IMG/VR virus record: IMGVR_UViG_3300028175_000004
Coordinates: 1-43,265 of that record
Source: a virus
Reading direction: 5' to 3' (one strand)
DNA length: 43,265 nucleotides
The translations under genes and the position numbers were made by a program. Shown here piece by piece: positions 31,313 to 39,690 of this stretch. Below the pieces are notes generated by a model that saw only the letters and a program-made list of their open reading frames with translations, was not told where the DNA came from and made no database searches. Each line of letters starts with the position of its first letter. Within the stretch, counting starts at the first letter, position 1.

Positions 31313-31329
31313 GCCCCGTCAGGTGGGGC
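31313..31329 (+). other. Small hairpin in the leader of the rightward cassette
   Basis: GCCCC (31313-31317) and GGGGC (31325-31329) pair around a seven-base loop just upstream of the GGAG ribosome-binding site. It could be an operator or leader hairpin; only the pairing is seen. Confidence 0.3.
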
Positions 31330-31344
31330 GACTGGAGTCTGAAC

Positions 31345-31593
31345 ATGCCCTGGCCTGCCATCTTCCCAACCCACCTCAAGCGCGCCGACCGCTTGATCGC
31401 CCAGCACGCCGCCGACGACGTGCGCGCCACCGCCCGCCGCCGCCGCGAGAAGATGCACGGCCGGACCTACGCGGCCATGACCTCGGAGGCTCGCGCCATC
31501 CTGCGCGCCGCCGTGGTCCTCGACCCCGACGACGACTTCAACCTCCGCGCCGACCTCCGCGCCGTCGCCACCTGCTCGAACCGCGCCCGATAG
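31345..31593 (+). CDS. Small hypothetical protein, first gene of the rightward cassette
   Basis: 82 residues, ATG 31345 with GGAG seven bases upstream. It is basic and helical (RADRLIAQHAADDVRATARR). The end carries DPDDDFNLRADLRAVA. No family recognised. It opens the nine-gene rightward block, so it may be an early regulator or accessory protein. Confidence 0.7.
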   Translation: MPWPAIFPTHLKRADRLIAQHAADDVRATARRRREKMHGRTYAAMTSEARAILRAAVVLDPDDDFNLRADLRAVATCSNRAR

Positions 31594-31602
31594 GAGCTCC
31601 CG

Positions 31603-32370
31603 ATGTCCACCGCCCCCCTTCACCCCTCCATGAGCGCCGCGGCCCTCTGCGGCTACTGCGGGAGCCGCCAGATCGGCGTCGAGCGGAAGAACCGCCGCGA
31701 GGCCGTCTGCTGCGCCTTCTGCGGCATCCGGGGCCCCTGGGCCGAGCCCGGCGACGGGACCTGGGCCGGCGCCCGCGAGGCCATCGCCGCGTGGAACCTC
31801 GCCGGGGCCGCGAAGGCCCTCGACGGCGAGCCCGCCCCCCGCGCCCAGGTCGTCTACGCCGCCCGCGCGTGCTGCGGCCAGCCCGTCAACGTGGCGGCCG
31901 AAACCGGCGGCTACGCCGTGACCTGCGGCTGCGGCGTCTCGGGCGATGTCCTCCCCTCGGCCGCGGCCGCGGTCCATGCGTGGCACGCCGCGCCCCGCTT
32001 CTGCGCGGAGGGCTTCGGCGAAGACCTCGACGAAGACCGCGCCGCCGACCCCGGCGGTAGCGTCTGCACATGGACGGTGGCCGAAGGGCGCACCACCTAC
32101 GACGGCACCGTCGAGGCCCTCCCGGCCGGCGCCTTCTGCGTCGACTGGTTCCCCGCCGACGTGACCGACGCCCCCACCCTCGCCGTGATCACCGACGCCC
32201 AGGTCCTCGCCCTTCGCGCGGAGGCCGTCGCGGCCGGCGACGACGCCATGCTTCGCGCCTGCGATGCGGCCTTGTTCGGAAGCGAGCCCGCCCTCGCCAC
32301 CTGCGCGGAGGCCATGGCGGCGGCCGCCGCCATGAACGACGACCCCGACCCCCAGGAGCCCCACGCATGA
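31603..32370 (+). CDS. Lar-like restriction-alleviation zinc protein
   Basis: 255 residues with a ribosome-binding site TAGGAGCTCCC before ATG 31603. Residues about 15-65 follow the Lar pattern: LCGYCGSRQIGVERKN, a second CCAFCGIRGPW pair and AIAAWN. A second degenerate copy (CCGQPVNVA, then TCGCGV, ending in AVHAWHA) follows at about 90-130. The C-terminus (AQVLALRAEAVAAGDDAMLR) resembles a helical motif often found in small phage proteins. Lar-type proteins reduce restriction of unmodified phage DNA; duplication of the domain is unusual. The substrate or partner is unknown. Confidence 0.65.
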   Translation: MSTAPLHPSMSAAALCGYCGSRQIGVERKNRREAVCCAFCGIRGPWAEPGDGTWAGAREAIAAWNLAGAAKALDGEPAPRAQVVYAARACCGQPVNVAAETGGYAVTCGCGVSGDVLPSAAAAVHAWHAAPRFCAEGFGEDLDEDRAADPGGSVCTWTVAEGRTTYDGTVEALPAGAFCVDWFPADVTDAPTLAVITDAQVLALRAEAVAAGDDAMLRACDAALFGSEPALATCAEAMAAAAAMNDDPDPQEPHA

Positions 32371-32768
32371 ACCTCTCCGACTTCCCCGCCATCGCCCGAG
32401 ATCTCGCCCACCTGGGCGGGTCGCTCGTGGTGCAGGTGGACGCCGGCGCCTACCGCGTCACCATCGCGGCCGAGAGCGGGCACCTTCTCCCGCGGGCCCC
32501 CCGGCCCGAGCCCGAGGTCACCGCGGCCGGCCTGGCCGTGGCCCTGCGCGAGCTCGACAAGCTCGCCGGCGATCTGTTCCGGTGCGAGGTCCGCGAGGCC
32601 TTCGCCAAGCGCGCGAACCTCGACGCGATGGGCGGGAGCGCGAACACCGACGAGTTCGTCCGCCTGGAGCTCGGCATCCCGGCCGGTGAGCTCACGGCCG
32701 ACGACTGGCACGCCGGCGCCGAGGCCTACCGCGACGCGAACCTCGCCGCCATCGGGGGGCAGGAATGA
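32367..32768 (+). CDS. Hypothetical protein
   Basis: 133 residues; ATG 32367 overlaps the previous stop (ATGA). Contains LRELDKLAGDLFRCEVREAF and a Gly/Ala-rich helical end. Acidic and helical, with no recognisable motif. Likely co-translated with the Lar-like gene. Confidence 0.7.
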   Translation: MNLSDFPAIARDLAHLGGSLVVQVDAGAYRVTIAAESGHLLPRAPRPEPEVTAAGLAVALRELDKLAGDLFRCEVREAFAKRANLDAMGGSANTDEFVRLELGIPAGELTADDWHAGAEAYRDANLAAIGGQE

Positions 32769-33352
32769 GCCGCACACCCCAGGCCCTCGGGGCCCTCGAC
32801 CTGTTCGTCCAGTCCGGCGGTGACGCCACCTGGGAGGGCGTCGTCAGCGCCGCGCTCACCTTGGGCGCCATGAGCCCCGGCACCATCGACCGGCCGGGCG
32901 TCGCGCTGGAGTGCGTGTCCGCTGGCGGCGACCTCGCCGCCGACGCCGACGAGTTCCACCGCGTGCGCTTCGCGACCTTCTCCGACGGCTCGGAGCTCCG
33001 CGCCCGCGGTCAATTCGTGCAGGAGGTCACCGCCCGGTGGTTCTGCCCCACCTCGGGCGGCTTCATGGGCGAGCGCCGAGCACGGCTGGTGACGCTCACG
33101 CCGTCGTCGCGCGCCTGGATCAGCCCCGACCCCGACGACCTCGCCCGAGGGGTGCCCCATCGGCTCCCCCTCGAAGCCGCGGAGGTGCTCGCCATCCTGA
33201 TCCGCACCGGCGCCGTCTCGGCCGCCGCCGTGGCCGCCGCCCGCCAGCGGGTCGGGTGCGACCGCTGCGAGAGCACCGGGTGGGTCCCCTGCGACGACGG
33301 CCCGACGTTCCCGGCGGACGAGCCCTGCCCCAAGTGCGGGGGGGTGCTGTGA
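32765..33352 (+). CDS. Hypothetical protein with C-terminal zinc motif
   Basis: 195 residues; ATG 32765 overlaps the previous stop. The C-terminal part has CDRCESTGW followed by PCPKCGGVL, a DnaJ-like pair of CxxC motifs that probably binds one zinc. The main body (RFATFSDGSELRARGQFVQE, then TARWFCPTSGGFMGER) is unknown. Zinc pairs recur throughout this cassette. Confidence 0.7.
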   Translation: MSRTPQALGALDLFVQSGGDATWEGVVSAALTLGAMSPGTIDRPGVALECVSAGGDLAADADEFHRVRFATFSDGSELRARGQFVQEVTARWFCPTSGGFMGERRARLVTLTPSSRAWISPDPDDLARGVPHRLPLEAAEVLAILIRTGAVSAAAVAAARQRVGCDRCESTGWVPCDDGPTFPADEPCPKCGGVL

Positions 33353-33876
33353 GCGTCTACACCGCGATCCTCCACAACCTGCGCCACGGGCGCTCGCTCG
33401 GGCTCATGGAGCCCACCACCGGCAAGCCACGGGCCGCCCACCTGGCCGACTTCCTGCGCAGCCTGGGGACGGTCCTGCGACGTGGCGACGACCTCGAAGC
33501 GCACAACGTGTGCTTGGCCCTCGACGAAGCCGCGAACCTCTGCGACGTGAACGCGGCACAGTGGACGGTCGCGGCCGGCGTGGCGCGCGACGCGGCGCCG
33601 GGCCTCACCGTCACCCCTTGGACCGTGCCCGGCGGCCGGTGGGTGCCCTCGGCGGCCTTCGTCCGGTTCAATTCGATTGACCTCGCCCGGCTGGACGACG
33701 GCGCGGGCCTCAACCCCTGGACCGTGAGCGTCGGGGGGATCGTCGTGGCCGAGGGCCGCGTCAAGGGCGGGCGGGCCTCGGCTCGGGTCGAGGCGACCCG
33801 CGCCGCGCGCCTGTTCTTCTCGGGCGCGGCCGCCAAACTCGGCGCCCTGGACACTGCAAAGGAGACCTGCTCGTGA
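33349..33876 (+). CDS. Hypothetical protein
   Basis: 175 residues; GTG 33349 overlaps the previous stop (GTGA). Segments such as LADFLRSLGTVLRRGDDLEA and PWTVSVGGIVVAEGRVKGGR suggest a mixed alpha/beta protein. No family recognised; start chosen from the overlap. Confidence 0.7.
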   Translation: MSVYTAILHNLRHGRSLGLMEPTTGKPRAAHLADFLRSLGTVLRRGDDLEAHNVCLALDEAANLCDVNAAQWTVAAGVARDAAPGLTVTPWTVPGGRWVPSAAFVRFNSIDLARLDDGAGLNPWTVSVGGIVVAEGRVKGGRASARVEATRAARLFFSGAAAKLGALDTAKETCS

Positions 33877-34565
33877 GTTTCAAATCCGACCTTGACCGCT
33901 ACCTCACCGAGCCCCCCGAGCCACGCTGCGGCGTGTGCGGGACCTCGGGCGCGTGCGACCACGAGGTCCCCGAGCACGACTGTTGGGCCTGCGGCCACCC
34001 CGGCGACGGGGGATGGGTGCCGGGCCCCAACGGGCCCGCGCACGTCGTCTGCTCGTCCTGCGACGCCGACGCCCACCCCTCCCCCGAGACGCTCGGGCGC
34101 ATCCTCGACAACCTCCGCACCATCGACCCCGCCGGCCACTCACAGTGGGCCGCCGGCGGCCCCTTCGGCATCATCCCGGCCCACGCGGCCGAGGACCACG
34201 CCGCGGCGTGGTGGACGGACGGCAACGCGGCGCGCACGGCTGAGCAGGCCGTCGCGGCGCTCTACGACGTGGGCGGGAGCCCCGAGAGCCCCGCGGCCGT
34301 GTGGGTGCTCGGGACCGACTCGACCATGCGCAAGACCTGGGTCGGCTTGGATCTGGGCGAGGCCCTTCGGACTGCTCGCGGCACTCCCGGCCTGGCCGTC
34401 GTGGTCTACGCCGGGCGCATGTGGCGTTTCGACGAGTGCGGCATCGTCACCGACGACGGCGCCCAGCCCGAGGGCCTGGGCGGGATCTGCGGCGCGTGCT
34501 CGAAGCCCTCAACGGGCGCGTGCGCGTCCTGCCGCCGAGCTCACGCCGCGGGGTCGGGGTCGTGA
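33873..34565 (+). CDS. Cysteine-rich hypothetical protein
   Basis: 230 residues; GTG 33873 overlaps the previous stop. The N-terminal 60 residues hold a CGVCG pair, CWACG and CSSCDAD, enough for two zinc sites. The C-terminus adds ICGACSKPSTGACASCRR, a third cluster. A middle AVWVLGTDSTMRKTWVGLDL segment is unknown. A nucleic-acid or protein adaptor role is plausible only by analogy. Confidence 0.7.
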   Translation: MSFKSDLDRYLTEPPEPRCGVCGTSGACDHEVPEHDCWACGHPGDGGWVPGPNGPAHVVCSSCDADAHPSPETLGRILDNLRTIDPAGHSQWAAGGPFGIIPAHAAEDHAAAWWTDGNAARTAEQAVAALYDVGGSPESPAAVWVLGTDSTMRKTWVGLDLGEALRTARGTPGLAVVVYAGRMWRFDECGIVTDDGAQPEGLGGICGACSKPSTGACASCRRAHAAGSGS

Positions 34566-35041
34566 GTTCGGGGCCCGACCTGCCCGACCTGCCCGACCTG
34601 CTCGACCTCGCCGCGGCGCGCATCATCCTCGCGACGGCGCCGCCGGCGCACCTGGCCGCCGACGTGGCGGCCTACCTCGTTTCCACCGGGGAGGTGCAGG
34701 CCGTCGCCGGCGACACCACCCACGAGCCCCACGAGGACACCTGGGCGGCGGCCTTCGACGAGCTTCTCCCCGTGCTCGATATCCTCGACACGCGCATACT
34801 GGCCGGCTCGACCGTGGGGCGCTCTCAGACGCCCGTTCCCGTCGCCGCGGCCGGCCTCGCCCTGGCCGTCTCCCGAATGTTCATCAAACTTCGGGGCCTG
34901 CGGGCGCGCTTCCCCGAGGGCGAAGCGCGAGACCTGGCCGACCGGATCATCGCCAGCCGCGCCCGCGAGGCGCGCGCCGCCGGCTACCGCGTGGAGCTCC
35001 CCGCGCCCGGCGAGCGCGGCATGGTCGAGGTGTGGCTATGA
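34562..35041 (+). CDS. Hypothetical protein
   Basis: 159 residues; GTG 34562 overlaps the previous stop. It begins with a short DLPDLPDLLDL repeat, then an alpha-rich body (AADVAAYLVSTGEVQAVAG; LALAVSRMFIKLRGLRARFP). Unknown function. It ends at 35041 and overlaps the next gene. Confidence 0.68.
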   Translation: MSSGPDLPDLPDLLDLAAARIILATAPPAHLAADVAAYLVSTGEVQAVAGDTTHEPHEDTWAAAFDELLPVLDILDTRILAGSTVGRSQTPVPVAAAGLALAVSRMFIKLRGLRARFPEGEARDLADRIIASRAREARAAGYRVELPAPGERGMVEVWL

Positions 35042-35559
35042 CCGCGCCCAGCGTCGACCGGCTGCGCCGATTGCAGGCACTCGCGGAGGGCGGCGAGGGC
35101 GGCGAGCGCGACAACGCACGGCGCATCCTCGGGCGCCTACTGGAGCGGCACCCGCACCTTGAGCGCGAGCTCGCCGCGGGCCCGCCCGACGTGGACGTTC
35201 TCGTCCCGTGTACCACCCCAACCGACTTGATCGTGCTGGGATACCTCACCCTCGCGCTGGGCTGCACCGTCCTCGTGTACGTCCGCGGCAAGGGGTCGCG
35301 CTCCACGCGGATCATTCGAGGGCCCGGCCCGATGGCGAAGATCGCCGCCGAGCTCTACGCCGACGAGCGGCCGAAGGTGGCCGAGGTGGCGCGCATGGCC
35401 GCGCACGGCTACGCGATAGGGCGCTTCGGGATGCCCGACATAGAGCCCGAGCCCGGCGGGGATTCCCGGTCGAGCGCGGCCGGCATGGCCGCCGCGGTGG
35501 CCGCTGCCCAGGCCACCGAGCGGCGCCCCGTCCACCTCCAACTTGAGGACACACCATGA
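35038..35559 (+). CDS. DUF2786-like hypothetical protein
   Basis: 173 residues; ATG 35038 overlaps the previous stop. The N-terminus, RLRRLQALAEGGEGGERDNA followed by RRILGRLLERHP, resembles the helical start of DUF2786-type proteins. A central strand-rich segment (DLIVLGYLTLALGCTVLVYV) and an acidic end follow. The family match is tentative. Confidence 0.65.
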   Translation: MTAPSVDRLRRLQALAEGGEGGERDNARRILGRLLERHPHLERELAAGPPDVDVLVPCTTPTDLIVLGYLTLALGCTVLVYVRGKGSRSTRIIRGPGPMAKIAAELYADERPKVAEVARMAAHGYAIGRFGMPDIEPEPGGDSRSSAAGMAAAVAAAQATERRPVHLQLEDTP

Positions 35560-36047
35560 CGGCACCCGTACCCTGCGCCGACTGCGGCACCCCCGCGGAG
35601 CTCCACGTCGCGTACAGGCCCGACGGGGCCGAGGTCTTCGTCTGCACCGAGTGTCTCCACCGCGCGTACAGCCCCGATGGGCACGAGGTCACCGGGCCCG
35701 TTCTGGCGCGGCGGCTGGCCCTGCGCCTGGCCGTGCTCGACGAGTACGGGCGAGGCCCGCCCGGCCTCGCGGCACCGGCCGACCGCGAGGGCCTGGCGGG
35801 CCTCCTGGGGATCACCGCCGGGAACCTCGCCGCGCGCCTCTCGCGCGCGGCGAAGCACCCCCCTCGGGCCTGGGGCCGCAACGGGTCGCCCTTGAGCCTG
35901 GAGAGCCTCGAAGGTGCTTTGCGGCTCCCCGCTGGCGCCCTGGCCGGCCGGGGCGGCCCCGCCGCGCTGCTCAGGTGCCCGCGCTGTGAGGGGGCGCCGT
36001 TGGCGCCCCCATGCCCAGCCTGCGGGGTGGACCCCAGATGGCTCTAA
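35556..36047 (+). CDS. Zinc-ribbon protein with HTH-like middle, last gene of the rightward cassette
   Basis: 163 residues; ATG 35556 overlaps the previous stop. It starts with CADCGTPAELH and CTECLHRAYSP (a two-pair zinc ribbon), a middle section (REGLAGLLGITAGNLAARLS) typical of helix-turn-helix geometry, and closes with CPRCEGAPLAPPCPACGV, a second cluster. A DNA-binding regulator is likely. The stop at 36047 faces the terminase stop two bases away. Confidence 0.68.
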   Translation: MTAPVPCADCGTPAELHVAYRPDGAEVFVCTECLHRAYSPDGHEVTGPVLARRLALRLAVLDEYGRGPPGLAAPADREGLAGLLGITAGNLAARLSRAAKHPPRAWGRNGSPLSLESLEGALRLPAGALAGRGGPAALLRCPRCEGAPLAPPCPACGVDPRWL

Positions 36048-36049
36048 GC

Positions 36050-38182
36050 CTACAGGTCGAGCAGGTCGCGCAACATCGCTCGGGCGACTCCTGGGGAGTC
36101 CTGATAGACCACCTGCGCGATGGCCGGGTCTACCGAGCTCAGGTCGTAGGGTTCCCGCTGTAGCGCGTTCCACGCCGCGACGTGTTCGCCCCGGTCGGCT
36201 GGCCAGGAGGCCGCGGCCTCCTTCACCCCGTCGAGCCCCTCCCCGTGAACCATCGCCGCGTGTCGCCAGCGCACCCCGTCGGGGTTCAGCCGTGCCGGCC
36301 TGGCGAGCACCAGCCGCTCGTGCTCGGCCAGCCGGTCGGCCTCCGCCATCCCCGCGAGGACGCCTTCGGCCCCCGGCCCTTCCTCGGCGGCGAGCTCGGC
36401 CGCCTCGACTGCGGCGTGCATCCCGATAGTGGCCTCGGCGCCTTCGTCCTCCGCGTCCGACCGGAAGCCCCACGCGATGCCCTCGCGGATCGCCTGATCG
36501 GTGATCCAAAGCGCCATGACCGCATCGTCGTGGTTCCCGATGCCCTGAACCTTCCCGTCTACAAACCCGAAGTCGCGGAGCTCCGCGAATAGTACGTCCG
36601 TCTGCGCAAGGCTGTACTCATCGCCGCGCGGGAACCTGTATTTGCCGTTCTCGATGAGCGGCCGCAGGGACGGCACGCCCTTTCGTAGCGAGTGCTTCTC
36701 TACGCCGGTCGTGTACTGGCGGACGGGCAAGTCGGTGCCCTCAGAGAGCCCCTGGGCCACCACCGCTTGCCATTGGTTGCCCTCGACGAAGACGAGCTCG
36801 GCGCCGTACCGCCGGTGGGCGTCGATGATGGCCGACAACTGCGCCGAGTAGCTGGCGCCGTGCAGCCGGATCAGGTCGACAAGGTGCCGGTTCTGCGACG
36901 AGTCCACGCCCACCACGACGATCACCGTGTAGTCGGCGCCCACCTCGGCCGAGATCGCCAGGTCGACGCCGATGAACACCGCCCAGCCGGCCGCGGCCAG
37001 GTCGGCGCGCGACGGCCGAAGCACCGCTTCATGGTTGAGCGTGTCCCCGTGCCGGTGCAGGAGCGACGGGGGAAAAAGCGAGGTCTCATCCGAGACCGGC
37101 CGAAGCTCGATCTCCTGCGAGTACGCGAGGGCGTTGCTCTCGCGCTCGCGCCGGTGCCATGCGTGCCCGCGCAGGGCCGGCCACAGGTAGCGGCTCTCGC
37201 CCGTTGTCGGGTCCAGCCAATGCCCAGGATAGGGACGCTGGAACCAGTCGCCAGGCCGGCGCCCTCGCCGCTCGGCTTGGACGTGCAGCCGGCGCAGATC
37301 GGCGTGTAGATCGTCGCCGTGCATCGGCGTGCCGATCACGACCATTTGAGCCCCGCGCGCGGGGAGTAGCATCTTGCCGATGGCGCGGTGCAGGAAGGCT
37401 TTGGACTTCTCCCGTTCTACGGCGCTGTACTGGCTGTTGTCTTTGATGGGGTCGTCGACAACGATCCACTGAACGTGGCGCCCGCGAAAGCTTTTGCCGA
37501 AGGTCTTAGCCTCGAACAGTGACCCGTTCGTGAACCAGATCCGCTCGGTCGTCCACGTCCGCTCCCATGTGGGCGGCACGATGTCTGCGAGGATCGGCAA
37601 GCTCGCTGCGGGGGGCATTCGCCATTCGCGCCCGGTGCCGTCCACGAAGGCCTTGCCGTCCTTCATGATCCGCATGAGCTCGGCCACCTGCCCCTCGGTG
37701 TTCGAGATCAGGAGGCCGCGGGTGTTCGGCTCGCGCCACGCGCGCCAGAGGGGGTATGCGTAGCTCCAGAAGGCGGACTTCCCATGCCCACGGGCCGCGA
37801 GTAGGGCGAGGTGGGAGTGCTCCGTCAGGAGCTCGGACCACTCGACGTGGTGCGGGCCGACCTCCATCCCGGCCGCGTGTCGCATCCAGTAGGCGAGTGA
37901 GTCGCGGAGCAGTTGCGGGTGACGCCGCGCGAGGTAGGCGCGCGTCGGGTCGTCGTCGGGCGCGGGCCCGGTGAGCGTCAGGGTGGCCAGCGCCGCGAGT
38001 TCGTCGGGCTGGAGCTCGTCGTCGGGCTGGAGCTCGGCCGCGGAGGCCGCCACGTCGGGCCAGGTGAGCGGGAGGCGCGCGAGGCCGTCGCCGCACTCCA
38101 CGGCCCCGAGGGCCAGCGCGAAGGCCGCACCGGCCACCACCAGCGCGCGGGCCCAGCCCCGCAACACTTGGCGGACCTTCAC
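36050..38182 (-). CDS. Terminase large subunit
   Basis: About 710 residues from GTG 38182, which overlaps the previous stop (GTGA). The ATPase half has a Walker A-like AARGHGKSAFW (Lys about 135) and Walker B WIVVDDP (Asp about 243-244). The nuclease half has FIGVDLA, ELVFVEGNQW and IGNHDDAVMALWI as likely metal-site strands. This motor packages DNA into the procapsid. The first 30 residues are hydrophobic (ALVVAGAAFALALGAVECG), unusual for a terminase. Either translation starts further in, or this is an added membrane-like segment. The C-terminal 130 residues are Glu/Ala-rich and beyond the core. No small terminase is certain, although the 41886 gene is a candidate. Confidence 0.92.
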   Translation of the reverse strand: MKVRQVLRGWARALVVAGAAFALALGAVECGDGLARLPLTWPDVAASAAELQPDDELQPDELAALATLTLTGPAPDDDPTRAYLARRHPQLLRDSLAYWMRHAAGMEVGPHHVEWSELLTEHSHLALLAARGHGKSAFWSYAYPLWRAWREPNTRGLLISNTEGQVAELMRIMKDGKAFVDGTGREWRMPPAASLPILADIVPPTWERTWTTERIWFTNGSLFEAKTFGKSFRGRHVQWIVVDDPIKDNSQYSAVEREKSKAFLHRAIGKMLLPARGAQMVVIGTPMHGDDLHADLRRLHVQAERRGRRPGDWFQRPYPGHWLDPTTGESRYLWPALRGHAWHRRERESNALAYSQEIELRPVSDETSLFPPSLLHRHGDTLNHEAVLRPSRADLAAAGWAVFIGVDLAISAEVGADYTVIVVVGVDSSQNRHLVDLIRLHGASYSAQLSAIIDAHRRYGAELVFVEGNQWQAVVAQGLSEGTDLPVRQYTTGVEKHSLRKGVPSLRPLIENGKYRFPRGDEYSLAQTDVLFAELRDFGFVDGKVQGIGNHDDAVMALWITDQAIREGIAWGFRSDAEDEGAEATIGMHAAVEAAELAAEEGPGAEGVLAGMAEADRLAEHERLVLARPARLNPDGVRWRHAAMVHGEGLDGVKEAAASWPADRGEHVAAWNALQREPYDLSSVDPAIAQVVYQDSPGVARAMLRDLLDL

Positions 38183-38673
38183 CCCTTCACCGCCACAAGG
38201 CGCGGCCGGCCGGCCCGGCTCGTCGCCGTCTGGATCTTCACGGCCAGCGGGACGCCGCACTCCACGCACCGCCAGGGGGAGGGGGCGAGCACCTCGGGGA
38301 GCGGGACGAAGGTGTCCACCGAACATGCGGGGCAGTCGACCCGCACGCGCACGGTCTCCAGCCCCTCGGGAGGGGGCACGCGCCGGTGGCGGACACCGGG
38401 CACGGGCTCGCCCTTCACGAAGGCCGACGCCGCGTAGGCCAGCCGCTCAGGCCAGCCGCGGCCGGCGCCCAGCGGCCCGACCACGACGCGGCACAGGTGG
38501 ATAGCCCCCGAGGTCAGCACGGGCCAGCACACCGCCACCGTGCGCCGCGCGGGGAACGGTTGAACGGTGGTCTCCCCCGCCTCGAAGCGGCCGTCTACCT
38601 CGGTCCAGCCGCGAGCGGGGAGGTTGGCGCGCAGGGCTGCGGCCAGGCGGTCGGCTGCGGCTTGTTTCGTCAC
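38179..38673 (-). CDS. Hypothetical zinc-ribbon protein
   Basis: 164 residues from GTG 38673 (GTGA overlap with the previous stop). The C-terminal part has DCPACSVDTFVPLP and RCVECGVPLAV, two CxxC pairs. The N-terminal part is alpha/beta (AHLCRVVVG-like strands, RLAYAASAFVKG). Unknown. Its stop overlaps the terminase start, so it may be needed for terminase synthesis. Confidence 0.65.
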   Translation of the reverse strand: MTKQAAADRLAAALRANLPARGWTEVDGRFEAGETTVQPFPARRTVAVCWPVLTSGAIHLCRVVVGPLGAGRGWPERLAYAASAFVKGEPVPGVRHRRVPPPEGLETVRVRVDCPACSVDTFVPLPEVLAPSPWRCVECGVPLAVKIQTATSRAGRPRLVAVKG

Positions 38674-39101
38674 GGGGCCACCTCCACCAGCGCCCGACCG
38701 AGATCGGTCGGCTCGTAGAGCTCGCCGCACCGAAGCAGGAGGCCGCGCCGGTGGAGCTCACCCGCAACGCGGGTCGGGATCTTGTCGCCCGCCCGCCCCT
38801 CCCGGCCGGCCATCCGAGGCCCGACCTTCACCAGCCACCGGAGCACCTCGAAGGATGCCGCGGGGACGGGCCCGCGCACGCCCCTGGAGACGCGCCAGGC
38901 CGCCCACCGTAGCACGCGGGCCCGGTCGCCCCCGGCGGGGCACCAGCGGCACCAGAAGGGCCGCGCGGTGTTCTCGGTCGTGTCGGGCGCGTTCGCCGCA
39001 AGCCACAGCCCCGCGCACACCTGCCCTTCGACCCGGTGCTGGTACGCCGGACAGTCGAAGGCCGCGAGGGCCTCCGCGCGCAGGTCCGCCGGCCAGTCCA
39101 C
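38670..39101 (-). CDS. Hypothetical protein with cysteine cluster and winged-helix-like end
   Basis: 143 residues from GTG 39101, directly adjoining the previous stop. It carries C17, C29 and CRWC, which could hold a metal. The C-terminal third (AGELHRRGLLLRCGELYEPT, then DLGRAL) has the look of a winged helix. A regulatory or DNA-binding role is possible. Confidence 0.62.
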   Translation of the reverse strand: MDWPADLRAEALAAFDCPAYQHRVEGQVCAGLWLAANAPDTTENTARPFWCRWCPAGGDRARVLRWAAWRVSRGVRGPVPAASFEVLRWLVKVGPRMAGREGRAGDKIPTRVAGELHRRGLLLRCGELYEPTDLGRALVEVAP

Positions 39102-39302
39102 CTACAGGCCGATCCTTGCAGCGAGGCGCGCGGCCAGGCGGACGGGGAGCGGGGATAGCGGGGTCGCCCAGGGGGGAACCTCGAACATGCGCGTTCGGCC
39201 CGCGAGGACGTACACGCGCCAGCCGGGGTGAAGGTGGAACCGCGACGGTTGCCCGCGACGGTACATGAGCAGGCCCAGGCCGAAGCCGCCGTCTGGTGTC
39301 AC
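39102..39302 (-). CDS. Small hypothetical protein
   Basis: 66 residues; GTG 39302 overlaps the previous stop. Contains GLLMYRRGQPSRFHLHPG and an Arg/Ala/Leu-rich end. It is basic and has no motif I recognise. Confidence 0.55.
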   Translation of the reverse strand: MTPDGGFGLGLLMYRRGQPSRFHLHPGWRVYVLAGRTRMFEVPPWATPLSPLPVRLAARLAARIGL

Positions 39303-39472
39303 GTCACCACCGCGTAGCCGTCAACGAGGGCTAGCGACCATGAGAGCCGGAGGCGTTGCCACACGACGGCCAGCGCCGCCGCCTGGCCGCGCTGTTGCGC
39401 AGCGGCAAGATCCGTCGACTGGCGCCTGTTGACCGCTTCCGCCACGGTCACGGCGTCGCGCCTGGCAATCAT
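39299..39472 (-). CDS. Small hypothetical protein
   Basis: 57 residues; ATG 39472 overlaps the previous stop (ATGA). The sequence (ARRDAVTVAEAVNRRQSTDL, then AAALAVVWQRLRLSWSLAL) is helical. No family recognised. The longer frame upstream is the same frame running across the preceding gene. Confidence 0.55.
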   Translation of the reverse strand: MIARRDAVTVAEAVNRRQSTDLAAAQQRGQAAALAVVWQRLRLSWSLALVDGYAVVT

Positions 39473-39690
39473 GGGAGGACCTCGGCGCACTGGCCCCGCG
39501 TCCACTCGCCGTGCATGTGCGCGAACGGGGAGCAGGCCACCGCGAGCTCGACCGACACCGAGCCCGGCGCGGCCCGCCCCTCGTGGAGCTCCGCGCAGAG
39601 ATCGGCCAGTCGGCCGCACGGGCCGGGGTAGACGTGCCAGTAGACCGCCGCGGCCGCCACGAGGGCGGCGATGATGCCGGCCGCCTTCAC
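39469..39690 (-). CDS. Small membrane-anchored or exported protein
   Basis: 73 residues; GTG 39690 overlaps the stop of the LexA-like gene. It starts with a hydrophobic helix (KAAGIIAALVAAAAVYWHVY) and carries four cysteines (CGRLADLC, CSPF, QC). The topology suggests a periplasmic-facing small protein, but nothing more. Confidence 0.58.
   Translation of the reverse strand: MKAAGIIAALVAAAAVYWHVYPGPCGRLADLCAELHEGRAAPGSVSVELAVACSPFAHMHGEWTRGQCAEVLP

Noticed and set aside
31159-32364. 401-residue leftward frame over the Lar-like gene
   Set aside because: Gly/Ala/Val-rich and featureless; the rightward genes have zinc motifs, ribosome-binding sites and coupled overlaps.
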